Shown: positions 49,826 through 60,138, counted from the stretch's first letter. The stretch is DNA of 64,000 nt from Zygnema cylindricum (GCA_037447655.1 JBBHKE010003477.1:27010-91009), one strand, 5' to 3'. The notes: a model not told the origin generated them from the sequence alone. A program made the numbers and translations.

Positions 49826-50376
49826 GTCATCCTTCCACGTGGCTCTAGATCATGCCACATGACAAAACGCCAAAGTGACCTTTCCCGGATCTTGGCAACG
49901 ACGTATGCCGTTGGATAAGAACCGACATTAAATATCGTCTGTCAAAACAAATGTCAAATTCATCGTTTCGTGCGGGGTCTAGTTTGCACTGAATCTTACC
50001 CTGTTCTATGATGTTACATTTTTATTTCCGTTAATCGGTTTAGGGGACGTAACATACTTTAAATATAAATCACACCCTATATACTCTAGCGAACATCTAC
50101 AACAGACTAGTTAGAGCGGACAGCTACGCCACGCTCTACCGGTCGGGGGTTCGAGTCCTGCTATACTCAACCTTTTTGTAGAGAGTGACTTAAGTTCACT
50201 CTCTAACTCTGTCTATGGAGCTGAGGCAGCCATGGCTCCATCACTCTCTCTCTCCTTCAGTGACTACAACAAGTATAGGGGTAAGAGAGTAGAGATGAAG
50301 ACAAGCTACCTATATGTTCATTTTTCCGCTAATATATTAAGACCTAGAAAATACCCAAAAACTATTTATTTCAACA
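49826..50376 (-). mobile_element. LTR U3 fragment joined to E11b
   Basis: On the minus strand it starts TGTTGAAATAAATAG at 50376. It contains the CCATGG core (about 50230) and, on the plus strand, a tRNA-like module with a perfect B box GGTTCGAGTCC (50148-50158). It sits in a family-B LTR, where the flank TTGTCTACG matches 34296. Confidence 0.75.
50108..50165 (+). other. tRNA-like module with consensus B box, antisense in LTR
   Basis: TAGTTAGAGCGG (D-arm-like) and GGTTCGAGTCC lie about 40 bases apart, as in tRNA genes. The acceptor stem does not pair convincingly, so it is not called as a tRNA gene. Confidence 0.5.
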
Positions 50377-50551
50377 TTGTCTACGCTGCCGAATCTGATA
50401 TGTACGCGGCGGACGGAGACCGCCGACAAATGTTGGTCTGTGTGAACCACATACACGACAAATGACGTGGCATACAAAATCCTACTCCTTTGTAAATATC
50501 TGGTTAAGTAGATTTTTGTCTTTGTGTGGTTACTTGAATAGTAAAGGAATC
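50377..50551 (+). mobile_element. Second family-B copia LTR, first part
   Basis: Homologous to 34296-34413 and 35400-35470. Interrupted after GAATC by a solo LTR. Confidence 0.75.
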
Positions 50552-51597
50552 TGTTGAAATTTATAGATTTCTAGAGTATTTTCTAGGTTTAAATATGTTT
50601 TTATAAAAGGAAAAAGAAAAGGACGGACAGCCTGCCTCCACCTCCGCTCTCTAGCCCCCATACTTGCTGTAGTCACTGAAGGAAAGAGAGAGAGGTTGAT
50701 CCATGGCTGCCTTAGTTCAACAGACAGCTATTTTTAGTAGGTTACTAAAAATATACTTGACGGACCAGAGATTTGATCCCGGTACCTGCGGTTCGTCATA
50801 TCGACCGGTAGCGGTCAGCTTTATCCTAATAGACTAGGACCAATGCTAAGTGCTATGGTATGTGATAGATATATATTTAGTTCGAAAGGATAAATTCATT
50901 TAACTAAAACTGTTTACGGCGTACATATATACAGTTTTATAAAGTACGTCGTACGACGCTAATTCAAAACGGATACCACGCATTTTATTTCTACATCGGA
51001 ACAAATATCGCGCAAGTATTTATTCCGGCCAAGATTACGTTTCGCATATAATCCAACGGCGCACATCATCGCCGAAATCCCGGAGTGGTCACTTTGGCAT
51101 TTAGTGTCGTGGCATCACCTGGCGCCACGTGGGGAGACATCATTCGGTCGCGGGAATTCCGAGGAACGTACGGATGAGTGGAAAGTATACACGCGTCCAC
51201 TTATGGCTTTGTCGTACAGAGGCCGTACAGAAAGTACATCGGCAGTAGTACTTTCTAGTACAATACAGTTTTGTGATTGGTTCGTACAGGCAGTAGATAG
51301 GAGCTGTGAGAGGGAATTAGGAAAAACTAGGACTTAGGAAAATTTAGGTAGATAGTCCTCTCTCTCACAGAGTTTGTATAAATTGGCATCTTTGCCACCC
51401 TATAACTTATCTCCTGGTTGGCCGTTTTCAGTGATTCCTTTTTCTACGGACTCAGGGGAGTCCAGGCTACACAGGGGTGTAGTCAAATTGTCAGTTTGCC
51501 TTCTTGGGCAGCAGTGGTTGTGGCTTAAAGTGGGTTAGTTAAATACTATCTAGAGGCTTCCTGTATTCTGTGGTCCAATGGAGGACACAGAATTGCA
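50552..51597 (+). mobile_element. Solo copia family-A LTR with perfect target duplication
   Basis: TGTTGAAATTTATAG to CAGAATTGCA, 1046 bp, flanked by GAATC at 50547-50551 and 51598-51602. The paralogue at about 35470 shows the uninterrupted site. The internal region was removed by LTR-LTR recombination. It holds the best-preserved leader hairpins. Confidence 0.93.
51448..51591 (+). promoter_or_regulatory. Leader hairpin array of the solo LTR
   Basis: GGACTC-AGGG-GAGTCC (51448-51463) and CTACAC-AGGG-GTGTAG (51467-51482) are perfect 6-bp stems with the same tetraloop, four bases apart. The LTR end forms a long stem (ATTCTGTG-GTCC with GGA-CACAGAAT). A TATA-like TGTATAAAT lies upstream at about 51374. 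Confidence 0.8.
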
Positions 51598-52034
51598 GAA
51601 TCTTCGTGTATGTTGTACCTTGTTCGGTTCGAGCCGTAGTTATTTATTGTACGGCTGGTATTCCTCCGTACGTTCAGCAGCATAGGCTTCAGTGTATATT
51701 AGTAGGACTTAGACAACTTTAAAGGCATGAACACTTTGTAGTCAAAAACTCCACTGCTTGTTATTGGCATTTTTATCTCTGAATATCTTACAAATATGTA
51801 GTTAGAATTACTTGTAATTTTGTGTGTATGTTAATCCTAATATTATCTACATTGTGAAATATTTGGAGAGCTATTTTGTATCTAGTTTGAGTTTTATCAA
51901 CTGTTGAAGTTGCTGTATTTTCAGACCGGTTTTTGTGAAAATTTCTTTCTTTGTTTGGTTTTGAGATGACTACACCGGCATCCTCATCGTCTTCGGTTCC
52001 GGCTGGTGTCTCAGAACAACATCATCCAATTGAT
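51598..52034 (+). pseudogene. Second family-B copia LTR end, leader and gag start
   Basis: Continues 50551. Gag ATG at 51966 (ATGACTACACCGGC), matching 35851. It is cut after about 70 bases by gypsy RNase H sequence on the other strand. Confidence 0.75.
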
Positions 52035-52682
52035 CTAAAACAACTCATAATCCAAACGTGCTCGAATCAGTGTAAAGGAGGAACGCCCTCTGATGATCCG
52101 ACATAAGGAGCACTGGATGTTGCTTAAAGGAATCCTTCACAAACTAGAATGATATCTGTTGCTCCTCCGCCCACTGCCACTCTTGGTACTTCCGCAACAA
52201 CTGGTTCAAAGGATGATCGTGACTGCTAAATTCAGGGATGAACCTCCGATAGTAGTTTGCCAGACCTAAGAACGTGCGGAGTGTAGAGACGTCCTGAGGA
52301 GGGGGAAGGGCATCAAGGGCAGCCACCTTGACCATATGGGGACCCACTATCCCAGGTGTAACTTCATGTCCCATGTAAATAATCTTATGCACCACAAAAA
52401 TTCCCTTACCCGAGTGACATATCAAGCCCGCTGCTTGGAGAGCCCGGAGTACAATATGTATGTGCTTCAGGTGTTCTTTGAAGGTCTTTGAGAAGATAAT
52501 AACATCGGCAATATAGCATCGTGCAAAGTCAATTTCCCGCAGCCCCTCGTCTATGGCACGTTGGAATTTGGCTGGTGCATTCTTTTGCTCGAATGGCATG
52601 TAGAGCCATTCATTCAACCTGGACCTTGCCCAAAACGCTGTCCTTTCTCGGTGACTTGGCTCCATTGCGATCTGATGGAATC
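52035..52682 (-). pseudogene. Ty3/gypsy reverse transcriptase (3' half) and RNase H start
   Basis: Frame 52144-52665 has YMPFEQKNAPAKFQRAID, ARCYIADVIIFSK (where Y-x-D-D is expected; here IADV, so the active-site pair is damaged), YMGHEVTP and FLGLANYYRRFIPEFS. RNase H begins below 52144 (YTDSS near 52085) with a stop. The upstream half lies at 58895-59345, split by a copia insertion. Confidence 0.88.
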
Positions 52683-52835
52683 TGTTGAAAAGAGGTAATT
52701 AATAGTTCACTTCCCTATTTTAGTTTTGTTTTAAAGAAAGAGAGTGAGGATCAAAGGCGCGCCATGGCTGCCGCCATATTTAGAAAGTGGCAGTTTTTGC
52801 AGTTAAGGGTATTTTGGCTAAAATAATGCCTAGTA

Positions 52836-52895
52836 CTAGTTTTGAACCTGTGACCTCTAGATTCTTTGTAGCCTAACGCCTTAACCATTAAAGCG
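52836..52895 (-). other. tRNA-like A-box/B-box module, antisense in EA LTR
   Basis: On the minus strand TGGTTAAGGCG (complement 52877-52887) matches the A-box consensus exactly. GGTTCAAAAC (complement 52839-52848) is B-box-like 39 bases on. It resembles a Ser/Leu-type tRNA D-arm. It is repeated in the right LTR near 58157-58216. Confidence 0.55.
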
Positions 52896-53343
52896 TTACG
52901 AAACGATACACGTGACGGGTTTCATAAATATATAAACATTAACGAAACAGCTAATTAACAGCAGACTAACCAAAATGAGCAATTTCTGCATGTACGCGAA
53001 TCTGAACCGTGTAAAATATGTTTTGATCGGACGGCCGGCATTAAAGCCGCCACGCGAAGTGAGCTTTTCGGCGGCATACGGATATAGCGTCACGCGGTGC
53101 CACGTGGCGCCACATTATTTGATACCGGAGAAGATGGGAGGAGGAACCATGGCTTCCGATATGACAAGTGTCACCTTGTAGACCTTGTCGTACAATAGTT
53201 GTACAATAAGTACATCGCCCATTGTACCTTCTTGTACTTTATAGTGTTCCTATTGGACTAGGGTTTAATAGTAGGTAGTCGTGAGTAGGCAGACCGAGAC
53301 TTAGTAATATTTAGGTACCTCTCTCTCTAAGAGAGCTTGTAAC

Positions 53344-53350
53344 TATAAAG
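53344..53350 (+). promoter_or_regulatory. TATA box of EA LTR
   Basis: TATAAAG lies directly after the CTCTCTAAGAGAG inverted repeat and about 33 bases before the first leader hairpin, so the transcript should begin near that hairpin. Confidence 0.65.
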
Positions 53351-53376
53351 GTCGTCTTTGACCAGCCATAACTTAC

Positions 53377-53569
53377 TGCTCGGGTGAGCAAATTCAGTGA
53401 TTCTTTTTGCGTTTGACTCAGGGGAGTCTTGTCCTCACAAGGGTGAGAGTGGTCAGAATATTTGTGTGCCTGGGCGGCGCTTATTCAGCGGGAAAGTAGA
53501 AGGGGCAAATATTATCCTAGAGGCTTTACATAGGCTGCTCATTCTGTGGGTCAATGGAGACCACAGAAT
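53377..53569 (+). promoter_or_regulatory. Leader hairpin array of EA
   Basis: In order: TGCTC-GGGT-GAGCA (53377-53390), GACTC-AGGG-GAGTC (53415-53428), CTCAC-AAGG-GTGAG (53434-53447), TGCC-TGGGC-GGCG (53467-53479) and a 9-bp stem ATTCTGTGG/CCACAGAAT (53541-53569). The array ends four bases before the primer-binding site. It probably acts in the RNA. Confidence 0.75.
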
Positions 53570-53573
53570 TTCA

Positions 53574-53588
53574 GGTTATGGGCCCACC
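53574..53588 (+). promoter_or_regulatory. Primer-binding site of EA, overlapping gag start
   Basis: GGTTATGGGCCCACC is complementary over 15 bases to the anticodon arm of plant initiator tRNA-Met, as in the half-tRNA priming known for Drosophila copia. ATG at 53578-53580 is the first codon of gag. Confidence 0.85.
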
Positions 53589-56500
53589 CTCTAGGGTGCC
53601 CATATTTGATGGATCAGACTTTCTTTATTGGGAAATGATGATGGAGGGAGAACTATTTGAGAAGCATTTATGGGGCATAGTGTCTGGACAAATTTGATGC
53701 CCACCTCCACCTGGGTTTGGAGGGACACGTTTTTCTGGCACCTCCGCCTCTACAGTTGGTAGAACAGCTGCCACCATCACCGAGGATGAAGATGAGGAAG
53801 GAGAAGAGATTGTCATGGAAGGAGAAAAGGAAGGAGTTGCAACTCAAGTAACACCATTGCCGATGGCAATACCGGCAGCAGCACCACCAGCAACAACGAC
53901 AAGGGTTCAGACCGAAAGATCAGAGTCTGAAAAGTGGAACTACAAAGACAAGGTTGCTAAGCTCTTAATTCTTAAAAGTGTAGCAAAGGGCATTGCCATT
54001 CCTCTTATGCATGTCAAATCTTCATCTCAGATTTGGATATCACTAGTTAACAAATATAAGAGTGGATCATTGCTGCAGCAACAGTTGGCAGAAAATAAGA
54101 TTGCAGCTTATACTTATAAGGGAGGAAGTATGGATAATTATTGCAATGATTTAGGAGCATTGTTTGGAGAGTTAGAGAGTGCAGGTAACTCATGGTCTGA
54201 GAGACAAAGAGTGAACACATTAATGATGAAACTACCTGAAGAGTATGAGAATATCATTAACCGATTGCAGGACATAGGAGATAGCAATTGGAATTGGGAT
54301 GACACTGTGGGAATGATTTTAGTGAAAGAAAGCACCATAGAGCTTAGGAGAGGGAGTCCAAGTGTTCAAGCATTGTCTGCAGGAGCTGATTGGCGGAAGC
54401 GTGATGAGGAGAGAGGGAAAGATCCTTATCGAAACTTTGGTGGAAGAGGACAAGGAGGTGGCAGATTTGATAGACAGGGGAGAGGAACTTCTCGAGGAGG
54501 ATTATGTCACTTTTGCAAGAAACCGGGACACTATATGGCAGATTGTGTCAGACTTGCAGATCTTCGACTGAAAGATGGTCAAGGAACCTCAAAGGACGGA
54601 GGAAAGAAAAAGGCTTTCCTGACTCAAGTTCTTGATGAGGAAGTGGAAGAAAAAACTGAACCTGAAGAGGTGCTTGAGGAGCTTCTCCTTAATCCGAAAA
54701 ACACTGAAAAGCATGTTGACATTCCACGGAGACAAAAGTGTGCTTTCGGAGGTAAGAGGGATCCACCCGAGGATGGGTGGATCATAGACTCAGGGGCTTC
54801 AATGCATATGTGCAAAGATAAGCGGTGGTTCACTAAACTGAGAAAGATCCCAACAGTTGAGATAGAGTACGGAGATGGTAGAGTAGAAACCACAAGTCTT
54901 GTTGGAACTGTTGACTTGAAGGTTCTAGTTGATGGAAAGGCCTCAATTGTAACACTCTCAGACGTTCTTTATATTCCACAACTTAGCAAGAACCTAGTCT
55001 CAACAGCTGTCCTAGATGAAAAGGAGTTTGAAACAGGAACTAGGAAAGGAATCTTCACAGCAAGCTTTGATAATGAGGTTTATTTCATAGCTGAGAAGGG
55101 CAGTCAAGGAATGTTCAGAATTGTACTTTGCAATGAAAAGAGTGTTCTCTACTCGTGTGCAAGTGAGATGATGCTTTCGCATAAAAGGTTGGGGCATGTG
55201 CATCTAGATAGATTATAGAAAATGAAGAAAAATGGAATAGTGGAGGGTATTACTTTTGAAGATGATGAGACCTTTGATGATTGTAGTGGATGTGCCCAAG
55301 GGAAGATTCATAGACTTCCATTTCCAAAGGCAACCACATTTAGGAGAGAGAAAGTATTAGATCTAGTTCACACTGATGTTTGGGGACCTGCTAGGTATGC
55401 CTCACATGGGGGGAAAAGATGGATGTTAACTATCACAGATGATTGGTCTAGATACACGAAGGTATACTTTCTTAGACATAAGTCAGAGGTATTAAGATGT
55501 TTCAAAGAGTATAAAGTATGGAGTGAAAAGCTACATGAAACCTCAATAAAAGAGATAAGAAGTGATAATGGGAAAGAATACACCTCAAGGGATTTTGAAG
55601 AATATCTTAAAGAAGAAGGAATTCATCATGAGAAAACTGTTCCCTATAATCCGGAACAAAATGGAGTAGCAGAAAGAGTGAATAGAACTTTAGGAGATAT
55701 GTCCAGAAGTATGTTAAGTGATAAGAGGATAGGGCTGCAGTTTTGGGCTGAGTCTATGAACTATGCTAATTTCATCAAAAATAGAGTCCTAACTTCAGCA
55801 AATAAGGAGGAAACTCCGTATGAGAGGTGGACAGGAAGAAAGCCTGATTTGTCTAGTTTGAGAGTGTTCGGAAGTCAAGTCTACAGTTTGGATTCCGATA
55901 AGACTAAATGGAAGTTAAAGGGAAAAGGGAAACCAGGATATCTTGTAGGATATGATGAGAGCACAAAAGGATACCGAGTGTATGACTTGAAAAAGAGAGA
56001 TATAATTTTGGTAAAACACATAGTGGTGATGAATGAAGAGAAGTCTATTGATCCATTCAAATATAATAAGGAAGTCAAAATCAGATTTGAAACGGATCAG
56101 TTTTCTGACTTTGACTTTGAAAATGAAGAGAAGGAAGAGGGAGAAAAAGAAAAATCTGCATATCTACCAAAGGAGAAAGAGGAAAGGACAACATCCGAGG
56201 CAACGCCACAATACGAAGTGGAAACCGATGAGGGACTTGATGAGACACCGGAATTGGAAGATAAGGAAGCTGAAAATTTCCCAAAACGAAACCCAAGGAT
56301 GCCTTCCATACCGGCGTCCGATTTTGAAAGGGGAAGAAGAAGTAGTAAACGACTTCAAGAAAGACAAGTAAATAACCAACTCACAAAGATGTCTCACCCA
56401 GATGAACCTCAAACATACTTAGAGGCTATAAACACTCCAGAAAGTAGCCGGTGGATCACAGCTATAAATGAAGAAATAGCCTCTATCATGGAAGCCAATA

Positions 56501-57990
56501 CATGGGAGTTGGTAGATTGTCCACCGGACCGAAAACCGATCGGATGTAAGTGGGTGTTTAAACTTAAATTAAACCCGGATAATACCATTGAGAGGTACAA
56601 AGCTAGGTTAGTTGCAAAAGGTTATACACAGAAAGAGGGGATAGACTACGAAGAAACCTTTGCACCTGTAGTCAGATTTCCTTCTGTTAGAATCCTTTTA
56701 AGTATAGCCGCAGCGGAGGATATGGAAATCCACCAAATGGATATTAAAACTGCCTTTTTGCACGGAGAGTTGGAAGAAGAAATTTACATGAGGCAACCGG
56801 AAGGATTCGTGGAAAGTGGGGAAGAAAACAAAGTTTGCAAACTGATAAAATCACTTTATGGGCTTAAGCAAGCCCCGCGACAGTGGAATATAAAGCTCGA
56901 CGAATTTCTGACCGGTTTCGGGTATATCAGAATTAGTTCAGATCACTCTATATATTTATTTGAAGATGAGAATGGAGTGATATTTATTGCTATTTATGTG
57001 GATGATTTGTTGGTCTTAAGCAAGTCCTTAGATAAAATTAACAAACTAAAACGGGATCTTAGAAGCAGTTTTGATATGAAAGATCTTGGCGAAGCAAAGT
57101 ACATTTTGGGAATTCAGATGAAGAGAGATAGAGGGAATAGAATTATAAGACTCACTCAAAAAGAAGCAATCGGTAATATGCTAGAAAAATTTCAAATGGA
57201 GAAAGCAAACGGATGTACTACTCCCATGGATTTGAAGAAAGTGAGTGAGGGGAGTGAAGAGGGAGGAATATTCATCATTAATGATGAGATGGACGAGATA
57301 GAAAGAAAATTTATGGAAAATATCCCTTATCGGCAGATTGTAGGCAGTTTAATTTATTTTATGAACTGTACCCGTCCGGATATAGCTGCAGCTGTAGGTG
57401 TCCTTAGTAGAAATCTAAATGAACCAAGAAAGAGAGATTGGGAGGCTGCCAAAAGAGTGATGAGGTATCTGGTGGGGACAAGGGAATTATGGTTGCATTT
57501 GGGAGGGGAGCACACTGACATCACCACTTGGAGTGATGCTAGTTATGGAGATGTGCCTTTAAGGAGGTGTACGACTGGATATGTGTTGCAAATTGGATCC
57601 GGTGCATGTTGTTGGAGTAGCAAGCAACAAAAAGTAGTTGCTCAGTCCACTATGGAGGCTGAATACATGGCTTCCTGTGCTGCCACCAAAGAATTAATGT
57701 GGGTTAAATCTCTTCTTGAAGAACTTGGGTTCATGAAGTCTGGAACTCAAAATGTTTTTTGTGATAATCAAGCTGCTATCTCGATTGCAGCTAATCCGAA
57801 ACATCACTTCAAAGCTAAGCATATGGATATTAGACTAAGCTTTGTCAGAGAGAAGGTAGAAAATAAAATTATTAAACTGGTTCATAAAACTGATAGAGAA
57901 ATGATTGCAGACATGATGACAAAAGCAGTGCCTTCCCCTAAGTTGATTTATTGCAGAGAAAACTGTGGATTAAAATTGAAAAGTGACTAG
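53578..57990 (+). pseudogene. EA copia gag-pol polyprotein, one frame with two stop codons
   Basis: A single frame of about 1,470 codons runs from the ATG in the primer-binding site. Two stops break it: TGA at 53695 (codon 40) and TAG at 55216 (codon 547). Domains in order: Gag with zinc knuckle CHFCKKPGHYMADC (54505); protease DSGASMHMC (54787); integrase zinc finger (HKRLGHVH and CSGC, spanning the TAG), catalytic region VHTDVWGP, SDNGKEY and EQNGVAERVNRT; reverse transcriptase KWVFKLKLN, KTAFLHGELEEEIYM and YVDDLLV (about 56995); RNase H TTWSDASYGD (about 57530), EAEYMA and DNQAAI. It ends with TAG near 57988, 16 bases before the right LTR. All catalytic motifs look intact. The two stops are single-base changes or sequencing errors, so the copy may have been active very recently. 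The 922-codon frame after the second stop is the longest in the window. Confidence 0.93.
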
Positions 57991-57995
57991 GAATT

Positions 57996-58003
57996 AAGGG
58001 GAG
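57996..58003 (+). promoter_or_regulatory. Polypurine tract of EA
   Basis: AAGGGGAG ends exactly at the right LTR, as needed for plus-strand priming. Confidence 0.8.
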
Positions 58004-58894
58004 TGTTGAAAAGAGGTAATTAATAGTTCACTTCCCTATTTTAGTTTTGTTTTAAAGAAAGAGAGTGAGGATCAAAGGCGCGCCATGGCTGCCGCCATAT
58101 TTAGAAAGTGGCAGTTTTTGCAGTTAAGGGTATTTTGGCTAAAATAATGCCTAGTACTAGTTTTGAACCTGTGACCTCTAGATTCTTTGTAGCCTAACGC
58201 CTTAACCATTAAAGCGTTACGAAACGATACACGTGACGGGTTTCATAAATATATAAACATTAACGAAACAGCTAATTAACAGCAGACTAACCAAAATGAG
58301 CAATTTCTGCATGTACGTGAATCTGAACCGTGTAAAATATGTTTTGATCGGACGGCCGACATTATAGCCGCCACGCGAAGTGAGCTTTTCGGCGGCATAC
58401 GGATATAGCGTCACGCGGTGCCACGTGGCGCCACATTATTTGATACCGGAGAAGATGGGAGGAGGAACCATGGCTTCGGATATGACAGGTGTCACCTTGT
58501 AGACCTTGTCGTACAATAGGTGTACAATAAGTACATCGCCCATTGTACCTTCTTGTACTTTATAGTGTTCCTATTGGACTAGGGTTTAATAGTAGGTAGT
58601 CGTGAGTAGGCAGACCGAGACTTAGTAATATTTAGGTACCTCTCTCTCTAAGAGAGCTTGTAACTATAAAGGTCATCTTTGACCAGCCATAACTTACTGC
58701 TCGGGTGAGCAAATTCAGTGATTCTTTTTGCGTTTGACTCAGGGGAGTCTTGTCCTCACAAGGGTGAGAGTGGTCAGAATATTTGTGTGCCTGGGCGGTG
58801 CTTATTCAGCGGGAAAGTAGAAGGGGAAAATATTATCCTAGAGGCTTTACATAGGCTGCTCATTCTGTGGGTCAATGGAGACCACAGAATTTCA
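58004..58894 (+). mobile_element. Right LTR (891 bp) of EA
   Basis: Same ends and modules as the left LTR. Differences seen include CGCGAATC/CGTGAATC, GGCATTAAAG/GACATTATAG and GTCGTC/GTCATC. It is followed by GAATC (58895-58899), the second copy of the target duplication. Confidence 0.95.
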
Positions 58895-59345
58895 GAATCC
58901 ATTCTTCATGTCTAAGGTGGAATAAATGGTGGCCCCGGCCAACGAGTCAAGAATCTCTTCCGGTGTAGGCATAGGGTATCGATCAAATACGGTTGGCGTG
59001 TTGAGCATCCGGTAGTCTCCACACATCCGAAAGTTTACCGTTTTCCCAGACGAGTCTTTCTTCGGTGGGAGTACGGTTAGGGACGCAAACCTATGGAGTC
59101 TAGTTCTTTCTTGCACCAATCCTGCTTCCACCACGGTTTGTACCTTTGGCGTGATGAATTCCTTTTCCTAGAAGCTGAGCGGGTACTGCTTCTGCCAAAC
59201 AGTAGCCGTCTCGTCTATTAAATCAATCCGAAAGGGGGTTTCTTTGTAGATGCCAACGTCGGTGTATGACCAAGAGAACACCTGTTAGTTCTCCTCCAAC
59301 AAGTTGGAGAGCCGAGCCTTTTGCTGAGGGTTCAATTTCTCCCCT
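58895..59345 (-). pseudogene. Ty3/gypsy reverse transcriptase (5' half), split by EA
   Basis: Frame 58892-59134 carries VEAGLVQERTRLHRFASLT, VNFRMCGDYRMLN and YPMPTPEEILD, ending at the STLDMKNGF motif. Upstream to 59345 are LNPQQKARLSNLLEEN and YPLSF with stops. Removing EA and one GAATC copy makes this half continuous and in frame with 52665-52144. Confidence 0.88.
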
Positions 59346-60138
59346 AAGGTCCAATCCATCTTCTCGGGTTTCACCGATGCCCATGCCTCCGGGGGTCTAC
59401 CGGAGCGGGAGATATCAAATTCCAACCCTACATGTGGGTCTAGTTCCCCTCCTCTTGTCAGAATGTTGTTGCTAACAACTTCTGCTAAGCTTTCCCCTTC
59501 CGAGCCTCCGCTCTCCCCCTACTGAGGAAGCCTTTGATTTGAGTGAAATGTTGGGATTGGAAAATTTTTATGATAAGATTTGTCTCTTTGCCTCCCTCCC
59601 CCTCTCAAGCTGCAAGTTGGCCTGTATTGCTAACAATTGTGGAGCTTAAAGGTAGCTAGCCCTTGAGTGAGGAGATTGTAGGCTTGAAAAGGCAAGTGAA
59701 TGTTTTATCACCCATGTGATTGCATTGAGGTCCATGCTCTGTTCGAGTAGGCTACACCAGTGGAGGTCTGAAATACCTTGTGTTGCCGTGGTGGAAGATT
59801 GGAATCCCATTGCTTGTTCTCGTTCTTCCACCATTGGTGTTGTCCAAACTCCACTCTTGCTGTCGAATATCATTCCGGCTGCTCCCTTCCAATACGCATG
59901 ACTGCTGGGGAAGGAAACCAAGGTTGGCAGGGCTTACCATGGTGCTCTTGGTTTGTTGCACCATAAGAACGGAGGACGATCAGCCTTGGTAATTGGAGTG
60001 GTCATCCACCCAGGCCCTAGAATTTGTTAAAGAGTAATCTAGGGATCTTTTTTGTGTTTCTGTAAGAGCTAGTTTAGGACTGATAGAGGTATTAGATTGG
60101 TCCAGTAAGCCCAAACTCTGTGAGCCCTATATCCCAGT
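59346..60138. other. Gypsy-related or unique DNA, function unclear
   Basis: A 91-codon minus-strand frame (59646-59921) and overlapping plus-strand frames show no recognised motif. Position suggests the protease/gag side of the minus-strand gypsy element, but I could not confirm it. Confidence 0.4.

Larger units (their letters stand above)
52683..53573 (+). mobile_element. Left LTR (891 bp) of young copia element EA
   Basis: TGTTGAAAAGAGG to CAGAATTTCA, with target duplication GAATC at 52678-52682 and 58895-58899. The right LTR has the same length with about nine substitutions (1.0%). U3 carries a CCACGTGG motif, clustered GTAC cores (about 53190-53240) and a TATA box at 53344. Confidence 0.95.

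Noticed and set aside
50148-50158. Functional tRNA gene
   Set aside because: B box is perfect, but the acceptor and anticodon stems do not pair and it lies inside an LTR; kept only as a tRNA-like module.
54138-54338. Minus-strand frames inside EA
   Set aside because: They are shadows of the gag-pol frame.
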